This document shows positions 8,731 to 17,119 of a stretch of 51,345 nucleotides of DNA, in pieces. Location: positions 1-51,345 of the forward strand of contig JASHNU010000002.1 in NCBI GenBank assembly GCA_030041475.1, written 5' to 3'. Position numbers and translations under genes: made by a program. Position 1 is the first letter of the stretch. The number at the start of each line of letters is the position of its first letter. The notes under the pieces are model-generated. The model was not told the DNA's origin. It was given only the letters and a program-made list of their open reading frames with translations, and searched no databases. The DNA comes from Candidatus Sulfotelmatobacter sp. Lineage in GTDB: Bacteria; Acidobacteriota; Terriglobia; Terriglobales; Acidobacteriaceae.

Positions 8731-11292
8731 TTACTTCAGCGAGTCGCTGTGATAGAGCTGGCCGAGCTGGGTGCCGTAGACGTATGCGATCCAACGGCCG
8801 TCGGGAGTAATCGACGGCGGGCTGCCTGCCGGCTTCAGTCCGATCTGCTCCTTCGGCTTTATGACTTGCCAGAGCTCTCTTTGGCCGGAATCGAGGTCGA
8901 TTCTGTTAATAGTAATGCCGTCGTCGGTGAATATCTCTGTGAAGATGTGCTTTGAATCGGCGCCCCAACCAATGGAGACCTCGCCGGTCTGGAGGCCGGG
9001 GGCCGGCTTATCGGTGTTCTCCTGGATTGAATGAACTAACAACTTATCCTTATAAGCCAGAAACGATCGCCCATCAGGAGAGACATAGCGCAGTGCCGCC
9101 ACCGTTAACAGTTTTGGCGCCGTGCCGTTGATGTCGGTCAGGTAGGTCCCGAAGCCTGGCTCGGCAGGGTTGGTCATCAGCAGAATGTGTTCTCCGTCGG
9201 GAGACCAGAACGCCCAATAGGGAAGAATTCCGTTCCAGTGCAGCACCCGCGTCTGTCCTGCGCCCGTGGGCACGATTTGCACCCGCGCTGCCGGATCACC
9301 GGGAAGCACGACCAGCGCCCATTTACCGTCTGGAGAAAGATCGGAGCTGAAGCCGCCGCTTCCAATGCGAACCGCCGGAGAACCATCCGTCTTGCGCACA
9401 TACACCGAATAGACGCTTCCCGCTTGTTCAGACTGGTCGGTGAAAAGCAACGTACTTCCATCCTGGGAGAGCCTGGGCCAGACCGGATTATCCAGCCAGT
9501 TCAGATCGCGTTCTTCATTCGAGCCGTGTTCAACGATCGCCATGGAAACACGGTGTTCTTGAGCGGAAACAAGGACGCGGCCGGACGGCGCGATATCGTG
9601 AATCAGCGTAGGCGACATGCCGCAATAGACGGTGCGCACTTTGCCGGCAAGCGTGACCGCACGAATGCAGTATTGCTCGCCGGTTTCGGCGGCGGAGAAC
9701 CAGACCTCTTTCCCGGACGGCGCCCATGCCAGCCCCTCGAGCGATTCCCATCCTTTGGAAAGTTCGCGCACGTTTCCGGAGCGATCGAGCAGGATCACAT
9801 CGCCACGATCGTCACTGTTCGGCGGATGCCGGAAGACAGCGATATGTTCGCCGTCCGGCGAGACGCGCAAATCGCTGAGCCAGTTCTTGCTCTCCAGAAG
9901 AACCTTCCCGATGGGATATTCGACCTGATATTGATGCTGAGCGTTGTCCCAGCGAAGCGCAGCGAGTTCATTTCCATCGGGTGAAAAGTCAGCCTCGTTG
10001 ACATCTTCAAGCAATTCGCGAGGCGCGCCTCCGCCCATCGGGGCCGTAGCTAGTGTGCCCCACCATACGCGGTGTGCCCAGTACTTGGGGTGCGTGATCG
10101 CCGCGATCTGTCCCTGGCTGGAGACGGCGAGCAGAGCCGCGCCGTGCAATCCAACAGGCACGGGCTCGGGGTAGTCCTCGCGAATGATGTACGTGTCGAT
10201 CGGCGTGGCGTTGAGTTTGGCGCTGTAGACCACAGTTTTGCCGTCCGGCGCAAAGCGGGCTTGTATGACTTCGCCGCGGTGATAGGAAATGCGCGTGAAG
10301 GTGGGTGGCGGAGCGGGAGCGGGGCGCTGGAGCCAGACGATGGCCGCTCCGATGGCAAGACCCAGCAGGGAAGCGGAAGCAATGCGAATCCAGGGGCGAC
10401 TTTTCGGCGCGGCGGCGATCGCAGCCTGCGCGCCGGTTCTGGACGAGGTGAGAGCTTCCAGGGCAAAGGCAAGATCCTTCGCCGACTGGAAACGCTGCTC
10501 CGGCTGCTTCTCCAGGCAGCGCCGCACAATGCGCTCCAAACCGGGAGAGACGGGATGCGGAAGTTCCGTCAGATCGGGCGGGTCCTCCTTCAGAATCGCT
10601 GTCATGGTCTCGGCGGGCGTATCGCGGCGGAAGGCGCGTTGACCGGAGAGCATCTCGTAGAAGACTGCGCCGAAGGCAAAAATGTCGGTGCGGGTATCGA
10701 GCGTGCCGCCGCGCACCTGCTCCGGGGCCATGTAGCCCGCCGTGCCCATCACGACGCCGGCCTCGGTCGGAGAGCTGGTCATAGTCTCGCCCGCGGATTC
10801 CGCGGGAGCGTTCGGATCGAGCTTGGCCAGACCGAAATCCAGAATCTTGGCGCGTCCCTCCCTGGTGATGAAAATGTTCTCTGGTTTCAAGTCGCGGTGG
10901 ATGATGTTGCGGGCGTGAGCGCCGGCCAGTCCCTGCGCGATCTGCGCAGCATAATCGACGGCTTTGCGCGGGGTCAGTGCGCCGTGCTCGAGCTCGGTGC
11001 GCAGACTGACGCCCTCTAACAGCTCGGAGACGATGAACGGCGTGCCGCCCTGCTGGCCAACGTCGTGAATGGCGAGAATGTTGGGATGGTTCAGAGCGGC
11101 GACGGCGCGAGCCTCCTGCTCAAAGCGGCGCAGCCGTTCGGCATCCTGCGAGAAGGATTGGGGCAAGATTTTCAGAGCGACGTCGCGCCCCAGCCGCGTG
11201 TCGCGGGCACGATAGACTTCGCCCATGCCGCCTGCACCCAGTAGCGCTTGAATCTCATAGGGCCCAAGCTTCGTCCCGGAGGCGAGGGTCAT
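8731..11292 (-). CDS. Membrane Ser/Thr protein kinase with C-terminal WD40/PD40-like propeller
   Basis: 853 residues from the ATG at 11292 (MTLASGTKLGPYEI); the frame extends 21 codons further but those residues are not kinase-like. An intact Hanks-type kinase occupies residues 10-275: Gly loop GAGGMGEV, Lys41, catalytic HRDLKPEN (132-139), DFG (152-154) and GYMAPEQ. One membrane helix (IASASLLGLAIGAAIVWLQ, about 300-320) follows. The outer part is a TolB/PD40-like propeller with repeats such as FAPDGKTVVYSA, FSPDGNELAAL, VSPDGEHIAVF and SPDGKWALVV, probably a periplasmic sensor. It is divergent from the LigD-type gene, with 89 bp between the starts. Such kinases are strongly expanded in Acidobacteriota. 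The ligand and substrates are unknown. Confidence 0.93.
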   Translation of the reverse strand: MTLASGTKLGPYEIQALLGAGGMGEVYRARDTRLGRDVALKILPQSFSQDAERLRRFEQEARAVAALNHPNILAIHDVGQQGGTPFIVSELLEGVSLRTELEHGALTPRKAVDYAAQIAQGLAGAHARNIIHRDLKPENIFITREGRAKILDFGLAKLDPNAPAESAGETMTSSPTEAGVVMGTAGYMAPEQVRGGTLDTRTDIFAFGAVFYEMLSGQRAFRRDTPAETMTAILKEDPPDLTELPHPVSPGLERIVRRCLEKQPEQRFQSAKDLAFALEALTSSRTGAQAAIAAAPKSRPWIRIASASLLGLAIGAAIVWLQRPAPAPPPTFTRISYHRGEVIQARFAPDGKTVVYSAKLNATPIDTYIIREDYPEPVPVGLHGAALLAVSSQGQIAAITHPKYWAHRVWWGTLATAPMGGGAPRELLEDVNEADFSPDGNELAALRWDNAQHQYQVEYPIGKVLLESKNWLSDLRVSPDGEHIAVFRHPPNSDDRGDVILLDRSGNVRELSKGWESLEGLAWAPSGKEVWFSAAETGEQYCIRAVTLAGKVRTVYCGMSPTLIHDIAPSGRVLVSAQEHRVSMAIVEHGSNEERDLNWLDNPVWPRLSQDGSTLLFTDQSEQAGSVYSVYVRKTDGSPAVRIGSGGFSSDLSPDGKWALVVLPGDPAARVQIVPTGAGQTRVLHWNGILPYWAFWSPDGEHILLMTNPAEPGFGTYLTDINGTAPKLLTVAALRYVSPDGRSFLAYKDKLLVHSIQENTDKPAPGLQTGEVSIGWGADSKHIFTEIFTDDGITINRIDLDSGQRELWQVIKPKEQIGLKPAGSPPSITPDGRWIAYVYGTQLGQLYHSDSLK

Positions 11293-11381
11293 AGTGCGCA
11301 CGATTATACCTGTGCTTCGGCAAGACGGCAGACTGGTTTTGTTGCACAATGTCACCGCAGAGATTCTGCTACGGAGGCCCT

Positions 11382-12404
11382 GTGACCGATTCGGCAGTCG
11401 ATATTCAAGGCAGGCACCTGAAGCTTTCGAATCTGGAGAAAGTTCTGTACCCGGCCGTCGGCTTCACTAAGAAAGATGTGATCGACTACTACGTGCGCAT
11501 TGCGCCTGCGATCATCCCCCATCTGCGAGGGCGGGCGCTGACGCGAAAGCGCTATCCCGACGGAGTAGAGGGCGAGCCGTTTTTCGAAAAGAATGCCCCC
11601 ATGCACCGCCCCGACTGGGTGAAGACGGCGCCGATCTGGAGCGGCCGCAACCGGCGCACGATTCACTACGTTCTGGCCGATGACCTGTCAACGCTAGTCT
11701 GGCTGGCGAATCTGGCCGCGCTCGAATTACATCCAGCGCTGTCGCTGGCTAGCGACATTACCTGCCCCACGGAGATGGTGTTCGATCTTGATCCCGGGCC
11801 GCCGGCGGATATCGTGGAGTGCTGCGAAGTGGGACTGAAGCTGCGCGAAATTTTTGAGCATTTCGGATTGCAGGGTTTCCCCAAGACTTCGGGGTCGAAG
11901 GGAATGCAGATTTACGTTCCGCTGAATACTCCGACGAACTACGACAAGACGAAGCTGTTTTCCCACGCGCTTGCGCAACTGCTGGAGCACGAACATCCGG
12001 AGCTGGTGCTTTCGGAAATGAGCAAGCAGGCCCGCACCGGCAAAGTGTTCGTGGATTGGAGCCAGAATGACGAACATAAAACTACAATTGCGGTTTACTC
12101 TTTGCGGGCGCGGGAGCATCCGACGGTTTCGACTCCAGTGACCTGGGACGAAGTGGAACGGGCTTTCAAGAAGAAGGACTCCAAACTACTGGTATTCGAG
12201 GCGAAGCAAACCATCGCCCGCTTCGAAAAAATCGGAGACTTATTCGAGCCGGTGCTGCGATTGCGGCAGCAGCTGCCGGATTTGAAGAAGTCGGCGGCGG
12301 GCAAGACGCCCCAGGCTATTGAGGACGCGATCGAGATCGCGGCGCAAGCCGACAAGCCGGCGAGTCGCACGCGCACAAAAGCGGGAAGGGCAAAAGGGAA
12401 GTGA
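11382..12404 (+). CDS. LigD-type DNA polymerase/primase domain protein (NHEJ)
   Basis: 340 residues from the GTG at 11382, preceded by GGAGG four bases upstream. An ATG at 11349 in frame has no ribosome-binding site and would overlap the kinase frame. The protein is a stand-alone archaeo-eukaryotic primase-like domain as in LigD, which fills gaps and adds ribonucleotides during end joining. Visible motifs are the metal-binding DLDPG (two Asp), SGSKGMQIYVPL, and the third Asp in KVFVDWSQND. The middle motif has Gln where well-studied LigD enzymes have His. The C-terminus after residue 320 is Lys/Arg/Ala-rich. No ligase, phosphoesterase or Ku gene is present in the window, so it may act with parts encoded elsewhere. 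Confidence 0.88.
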   Translation: MTDSAVDIQGRHLKLSNLEKVLYPAVGFTKKDVIDYYVRIAPAIIPHLRGRALTRKRYPDGVEGEPFFEKNAPMHRPDWVKTAPIWSGRNRRTIHYVLADDLSTLVWLANLAALELHPALSLASDITCPTEMVFDLDPGPPADIVECCEVGLKLREIFEHFGLQGFPKTSGSKGMQIYVPLNTPTNYDKTKLFSHALAQLLEHEHPELVLSEMSKQARTGKVFVDWSQNDEHKTTIAVYSLRAREHPTVSTPVTWDEVERAFKKKDSKLLVFEAKQTIARFEKIGDLFEPVLRLRQQLPDLKKSAAGKTPQAIEDAIEIAAQADKPASRTRTKAGRAKGK

Positions 12405-12440
12405 GGACGCTCCACTAACGCGGAGCCACGGAGAAAGCCA

Positions 12441-13157
12441 ATGGCACAATTCTTCGCGGGAACCTCTGGATGGGCGTATCCGAGTTGGAAGCCCGATTTC
12501 TATCCCGCCAAGCTGGCGCAGAAGAAATTTCTCAGCTATTACGCTACACGGCTCAACACCGTCGAGGTGAATTTCACATTCCGACAACTGATGAAAGAGA
12601 CCACGATCCGGAACTGGCTGCAGGATACACCCGACCATTTTGGTTTCGGCGTGAAGGCGCATCAGGTCATCACGCACATCAAGCGGTTGAAGGGAGCCGA
12701 AGATTTTGTGCCACGATTTCTGGCGACGATTGAGCCTCTGGCAGCCGCCGGAAAACTGACTGCGGTTCTTTTTCAGTTGCCGCCGAACCTCAAGGCAGAC
12801 TCGGCTTTGCTCAAGGATTTTCTGGCCGCATTGCCGCGCAGCGTCCCGGCTGCATTTGAGTTCCGCCATGAATCGTGGTTCGCCGATTCGACTTGGGACT
12901 TGCTAAAGGCGAACAACGCAGCCGTCTGTGTGGCTGAGACCGAGACGCGGACGACGCCTGACGTGGTGACCGCGGAATTCGCTTACTACCGCTTTCGCAA
13001 GCCCACCTACACCGGAGAAGAGCGTCACGCCATGCTCGACCGTATCGAGCAGCATGTCGCCGCAGGACGCAACGTTTACGCCTACTTCAAGCATGAGGAA
13101 ACGCCCGAGGGCGTGCTCTATGCCGCGGATTTGCTGAGGAGCGTGGCGGGGAGATAA
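12441..13157 (+). CDS. DUF72 (YecE-like) family protein
   Basis: 238 residues of the DUF72 family, a TIM-barrel-like fold with no settled function. The typical start is FFAGTSGWAYPSWKPDFYP, followed by TVEVNFTFRQ, FGFGVKAHQVITH, FQLPPNLKAD, FEFRHESWF and the terminal NVYAYFKHEETPEGVLYA. It starts 36 bp after the LigD-type gene and is probably co-transcribed with it. An RNA- or DNA-related role can be guessed from that neighbour only. Length and motifs agree with intact family members. Confidence 0.9.
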   Translation: MAQFFAGTSGWAYPSWKPDFYPAKLAQKKFLSYYATRLNTVEVNFTFRQLMKETTIRNWLQDTPDHFGFGVKAHQVITHIKRLKGAEDFVPRFLATIEPLAAAGKLTAVLFQLPPNLKADSALLKDFLAALPRSVPAAFEFRHESWFADSTWDLLKANNAAVCVAETETRTTPDVVTAEFAYYRFRKPTYTGEERHAMLDRIEQHVAAGRNVYAYFKHEETPEGVLYAADLLRSVAGR

Positions 13158-13206
13158 GCACCGCTGCGGACAATGTGCAGTCGCGGGAATTTTTCGCCAA
13201 CTCGCC

Positions 13207-13881
13207 CTAATTTCCGTTAGGGCACTTGCAGGGAGTCGGTGGCGGCGGTGGGGGCGGTGGCTGTAGTAGGAACGTATTCAACCGCGCAATTGGAAGCTCG
13301 TAGACGACCCCCACCCTCAACCAGCAATACAACGCGAGTGCAGCCACCGGAATGCCGATCAGCAAGGAGACCGCAAGTCTCCTCGAAGGCAGATGAACCG
13401 CCTCGTTTGCCTTCCTGGCTATAAAGAACCTTCCCATCGGCAGCGCCAGTCCGGCCACCATCAGCAAGAAAATCAGGATCGTCCTCGCCACGCTCTGGGT
13501 CCATCCCGGTCCCGAGATCGCGTCGTAGAGCAACTCGAAAAACGTAAACTCTTTCGCACGCATTAGCCCCACAACGACGGGAAGCATGAAAACCGGAAAC
13601 GCCCAAAACCACACGATGACAAACATCACGAACCACGCCGGGCGAGAGCGTTTCGTATAGCCCGTCCATACAACAATCAGCCCGATGAGAATAATTACCA
13701 GGCACGCAACCCCGAAGCGGTGGTCCGCAAAGGCTTTTCCCTGAAAACCTGGATCCAATCGCGCCACCGCAGCGCGGTCACTCGCGACTCGGTAATACCA
13801 CAGCGCCGGTCGGACGAAGAAAAGAAGAGCAATCGTATGAAGGATGCTGGAGACAAAAACCGAATCGGGGCGTACTCTCAT
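13207..13881 (-). CDS. Hypothetical multi-pass membrane protein with poly-proline and Cys-x-Cys tail
   Basis: 224 residues, not recognised. Four or five membrane helices are visible: SSILHTIALLFFVRP, ACLVIILIGLIVVW, FVMFVIVWFWAFPVFML, ILIFLLMVAGLALPM and LAVSLLIGIPVAALALYCWL. The C-terminus is odd: eight consecutive prolines followed by TPCKCPNGN. The gene is monocistronic, convergent with the DUF72 gene and divergent from the first recombinase gene. The proline run might be a flexible spacer that presents the CxC end, but this is speculation. Confidence 0.6.
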   Translation of the reverse strand: MRVRPDSVFVSSILHTIALLFFVRPALWYYRVASDRAAVARLDPGFQGKAFADHRFGVACLVIILIGLIVVWTGYTKRSRPAWFVMFVIVWFWAFPVFMLPVVVGLMRAKEFTFFELLYDAISGPGWTQSVARTILIFLLMVAGLALPMGRFFIARKANEAVHLPSRRLAVSLLIGIPVAALALYCWLRVGVVYELPIARLNTFLLQPPPPPPPPTPCKCPNGN

Positions 13882-14054
13882 GGCAGTCGTCCCTGAAGAA
13901 GGTGCCTATGAAACCACTTTCTACTCCAAGATGCGACGATTTGCTAGTCGGGCTGATGTAATCAGGTGATTTACGCTCATTGACCTTGCTGTGCATCTTT
14001 TTTGTCACTTTGACCCCTGTCCGATAACGCGCATACTACATTCTTCCCCCACCT

Positions 14055-15041
14055 ATGGCTTCTGGAACGGATGGCCGCGTGCTCTCCGATTTTCTCGATT
14101 ATCTGCGCATCGAGAAAGGGCTGGCGCCGCTTTCGATCAGTGCCTACTCGAGCGACATTCTTCAATTCGCCGAATTTCTCGAGAAGCGAAAGCACGCGCT
14201 GCTCACGGCGCGGCGCGACGACTTGCGCGAGTTTCTGCAGCAGCTTTTTTCGCATCAGGTGGATGGACGCAGCGTGGGGCGGAAACTTTCGGCCTTGCGG
14301 CACCTCTATCGTTATTTGTTACTCGACGAACGAATCGAGCACGATCCGACCTTGAATATTGAGTCGCCGCGACAGTGGAAAGTGCTCCCCAAGGCCCTGG
14401 CCAGCGACGAAATGGAAAAGACCCTCGCTGCTCCGACGGTTCGGGGCGCGCGGCCTGGGCGAACGAAATCAGCCGCGGTGCTGGCCGTTCGCGATCGCGC
14501 CATGCTGGAAGTGCTCTATGCGGGTGCATTGCGCGTATCGGAACTCGTCAACGCCAAGCTGGAGGATTTGAAGCTTGAGGCAGGATACATGCTGGTCCGC
14601 GGCAAGGGCGACAAGGAGCGCGTGGTGCCATTAGGAAAGTCGGCGCAGGATGCGCTGGCGGATTATCTGAGGGAGGCGCGGCAGGTGCTCGCGATGGGAA
14701 GAAATTCCCACGTTGTCGCCAAGAACGCGAGAAGAGTGGAGCAACCGACGTCAGGTAGTTCGCCGCTCTTGTTTCTTGCACGCGGGGCTCGCAAGCTGAC
14801 ACGCCAGAGGATCTGGCAGATGGTGCGAGCGGCATCGGCAGCATCGGGACGTCAGGCGTCGCCGCACATGCTACGGCATTCCTGCGCTACGCACATGGTG
14901 GAAAACGGCGCCGACCTTCGGACGGTGCAGACCATCCTCGGCCACGCTGATATTTCGACGACGCAGGTGTACACGCACATGGCGCTGGATCGGCTGAGGA
15001 GCGTGTATCAGAAGCATCATCCCAGGGCGAAGGCGAGATAG
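14055..15041 (+). CDS. Xer-type tyrosine recombinase, first of a tandem pair
   Basis: 328 residues. The N-terminal SAM-like core-binding domain (residues about 6-95, LDYLRIEKGLAPLSISAYSSDI) precedes the catalytic domain. The active-site set is complete: Arg in ALRVSELVN, Lys in VRGKGDKERVVPLG, HMLRHS, GHADISTTQ and the nucleophile Tyr in VYTHM. Length and the absence of accessory domains match XerC/XerD, which resolve chromosome dimers at dif. About 25 extra residues lie between the Lys strand and the HxxR motif (RNSHVVAKNARRVEQPTSG). A second Xer-type gene follows 93 bp downstream. Which of the two is XerC and which XerD cannot be decided from sequence reading alone. Confidence 0.88.
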   Translation: MASGTDGRVLSDFLDYLRIEKGLAPLSISAYSSDILQFAEFLEKRKHALLTARRDDLREFLQQLFSHQVDGRSVGRKLSALRHLYRYLLLDERIEHDPTLNIESPRQWKVLPKALASDEMEKTLAAPTVRGARPGRTKSAAVLAVRDRAMLEVLYAGALRVSELVNAKLEDLKLEAGYMLVRGKGDKERVVPLGKSAQDALADYLREARQVLAMGRNSHVVAKNARRVEQPTSGSSPLLFLARGARKLTRQRIWQMVRAASAASGRQASPHMLRHSCATHMVENGADLRTVQTILGHADISTTQVYTHMALDRLRSVYQKHHPRAKAR

Positions 15042-15044
15042 TTT

Positions 15045-15127
15045 GATTGCAGATTGTAGATTCCAGATTGCAGATTGAATACCGCCGCGCAGAGAAATCT
15101 GCAATCTGAAATCCGCAATCTGAAATC
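15045..15127. repeat. Long imperfect inverted repeat between the two recombinase genes
   Basis: Arms 15045-15076 and 15096-15127 are each 32 bases and complementary at 28 of 32 positions, enclosing a 19-base loop. Each arm is itself built from tandem copies of a short AGATTGCAGATT-like unit. In RNA this would be a long hairpin ending just upstream of the ATG at 15135, so it could hide or limit the ribosome-binding site of the second recombinase. Similar AT-richer units appear in intergenic spacers of other genomes, so it may simply be an intergenic palindrome. Confidence 0.8.
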
Positions 15128-15134
15128 TCAGGAC

Positions 15135-16040
15135 ATGTCGCGAGCAACAACAACCGTCGAACGTGCCGTTGCCGATTTCCTGCGTCACCTGCGCGAGCGC
15201 AACGCCTCGCCTCACACGATCAAGGCTTACACAGGGGACCTGGCGGAATTTTCCGCCTATGCGGGGTCGCGCGGATGGAGGCAGATCGATCACATCGTCA
15301 TTCGCGGATTTCTGTCGCAGCTTTATACCAAGGGACTGAGCAAGACTTCGGTGGCGCGGTCGCTGGCGGCGGTGCGTTCGCTGTATCGCTGGCTGGCGCA
15401 GGAAGGCGTGGTCGAGCAAAATCCGGCTAAGCTGGTAGCGACGCCGAAGTTGCCCAAGAAACTTCCGCGCGTGCCTACGATCGAAGAGATGAACTCTGTC
15501 CTCGACGGCCAACTGCCAGAAGCGGCGGCCTTTCCCCAACGCGACCGGCTCATGCTCGAGCTGCTGTATGGCTGCGGCATTCGCAACTCGGAACTTACCG
15601 GAATCAATCTCGATGACATCCGATTGAGCGCCGAGGCCATCCTGATTCGCGGGAAAGGCAAGAAAGAGCGCTACGTTCCATTTGGCGAGTCGGCGAAGAG
15701 CGCACTGACTTCTTACCTTCCCGTTCGGCAAGCGTTTTTAGCCGAAGTGCACAAGAACACCCCGGCTCTGCTGATTAATCGCCGCGGCGGCCGGCTGACC
15801 ACCCGCAGCGTGGGGCGCATCATCAAGAAAATTGCAGTCGCCAAGGGGCTCTCGCCGGATGTGCATCCGCACACCCTACGCCACGCATTTGGAACGCACA
15901 TGCTCGAGGAGGGCGCCGACCTGCGCGCTATTCAAGAATTGCTGGGCCACGAGCGCCTTGCCACCACGCAGCGGTATACACAACTGTCCATGAAGCATGT
16001 GCTGCAGGTGTACGATCAGACCCACCCGCGCGCGAAGTAG
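15135..16040 (+). CDS. Xer-type tyrosine recombinase, second of a tandem pair
   Basis: 301 residues from the ATG at 15135 ([12 protein letters not shown]). The frame is open from 15075, but the extra residues would be encoded by the inverted repeat. A complete catalytic set is present: Arg in [11 protein letters not shown], Lys in [35 protein letters not shown] and Tyr in RYTQ. The N-terminal domain ([21 protein letters not shown]) is typical of XerC/XerD. In most bacteria xerC and xerD are not adjacent, whereas here two intact copies sit in tandem. Together they probably form the heterotetrameric dif recombinase. The alternative, an integron-like or element-borne pair, is less likely because no cargo or attachment sites are visible. 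Confidence 0.9.
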   Translation: MSRATTTVERAVADFLRHLRERNASPHTIKAYTGDLAEFSAYAGSRGWRQIDHIVIRGFLSQLYTKGLSKTSVARSLAAVRSLYRWLAQEGVVEQNPAKLVATPKLPKKLPRVPTIEEMNSVLDGQLPEAAAFPQRDRLMLELLYGCGIRNSELTGINLDDIRLSAEAILIRGKGKKERYVPFGESAKSALTSYLPVRQAFLAEVHKNTPALLINRRGGRLTTRSVGRIIKKIAVAKGLSPDVHPHTLRHAFGTHMLEEGADLRAIQELLGHERLATTQRYTQLSMKHVLQVYDQTHPRAK

Positions 16041-16177
16041 AAACACCTCCCCTATTACCTCAGTAATTTGGGCGGCTTCAGCGGCAGTCTCAAAATGTAC
16101 ATAACGGGAAAGCTTGGGACCCAAAGCGTGGAATCGTCCGCTGCGGGTTGAGACCTCCGCCCCCGGGTGAGGCTACT

Positions 16178-17083
16178 TTGCGCAAGATCAATCCGGAACT
16201 CTGGCTGCTCTTATTCCTCGTAGTAATCGCTGCGATGCTGAATTTTCTGGTCGCGTCGCAACGCATGGCCCTGGTGTTCTACTTTTTGCCGACGCTGTAT
16301 TCGGCCTACCACTTCGGCCGTCGTCACGCCACGCTGACCGCGGTTGCCAGTGTGGTGCTGGTGGTGCTGCTCACGCTTCTCAATCCGACTATGTTTGCGC
16401 GGCATGAGGACCTGCGCTTTGCCCGCTGGTTTGACCTGACGGTATGGGGAGGCGTGCTAATGGTGGCGGGCTATACCACCGGAACGCTCTACGAGCGCAA
16501 TCAGAAAACGCTGCGCGAGATGGAAGACGGCTATGAGGGAATGCTGGTCATCCTGCAAAATTTCCTGGCCAACCAGAAATACAGTGAGGCGCATGCCTAT
16601 CGGATCGCCATGTGCGCAACGAAAATCGGCGAAGCGGTCGGGCTTGATGCAGCCAGCGTGGAAGACATCCGTACTGCGGCGCTCCTGTTTAACATGAAGG
16701 AACTGGGGATTACGAATGAAGTGCTATGCAAGGCGGCGCAAGTCTCGGGCGACGATTTGACGCGAGTCGGCAAGAAAGGCCGGCGGCCGGCGCCGGGCGC
16801 CAGCGCGATGGGGAACTCTCTGCGGCGCGCGATCCCGATTTTCATGAGCGAGCGGCAATTGCGGCAGACGGGCGGCAAAATTGACGAAGCTGCGTTCGAG
16901 GTGCAGATACTCTCGCTGGCGGAAGAGTACGAAAGCCTGATCGGCGGCAAGACCGGGACCAAAGTCTCGCCCGCACAAGCCTTGCAGGAAGTGACGCGGC
17001 GCGCTACCGGCCGCTACGATTCACTCATTGTCGACGCCTTCTCCAGAGCCTTTGGAGGGCAAGCTGCGGGTGCGGGAGCGTGA
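16178..17083 (+). CDS. Membrane protein with degenerate HD-GYP-like domain
   Basis: 301 residues from the TTG at 16178, which has GGTGAGG five bases upstream; a TTG at 16148 is an alternative. Three or four membrane helices occupy residues 8-105 (LWLLLFLVVIAAMLNF, LVFYFLPTLYSAYHFG, LTAVASVVLVVLLTLL, VWGGVLMVAGYTTG). A cytoplasmic domain follows that aligns with HD-type phosphodiesterases around HAYRIAMCATKIGEAVGL. Where active proteins have LLHDIGKIGIP, this one reads LLFNMKELGIT, so the metal-binding His-Asp is lost. It may bind rather than hydrolyse a cyclic nucleotide, or act only structurally. It follows the recombinase genes on the same strand after a 137-bp gap. Confidence 0.65.
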   Translation: MRKINPELWLLLFLVVIAAMLNFLVASQRMALVFYFLPTLYSAYHFGRRHATLTAVASVVLVVLLTLLNPTMFARHEDLRFARWFDLTVWGGVLMVAGYTTGTLYERNQKTLREMEDGYEGMLVILQNFLANQKYSEAHAYRIAMCATKIGEAVGLDAASVEDIRTAALLFNMKELGITNEVLCKAAQVSGDDLTRVGKKGRRPAPGASAMGNSLRRAIPIFMSERQLRQTGGKIDEAAFEVQILSLAEEYESLIGGKTGTKVSPAQALQEVTRRATGRYDSLIVDAFSRAFGGQAAGAGA

Positions 17084-17119
17084 TCCTAGGGCAGCGGGAA
17101 CGCCCAGCGGGGAAGGAAG

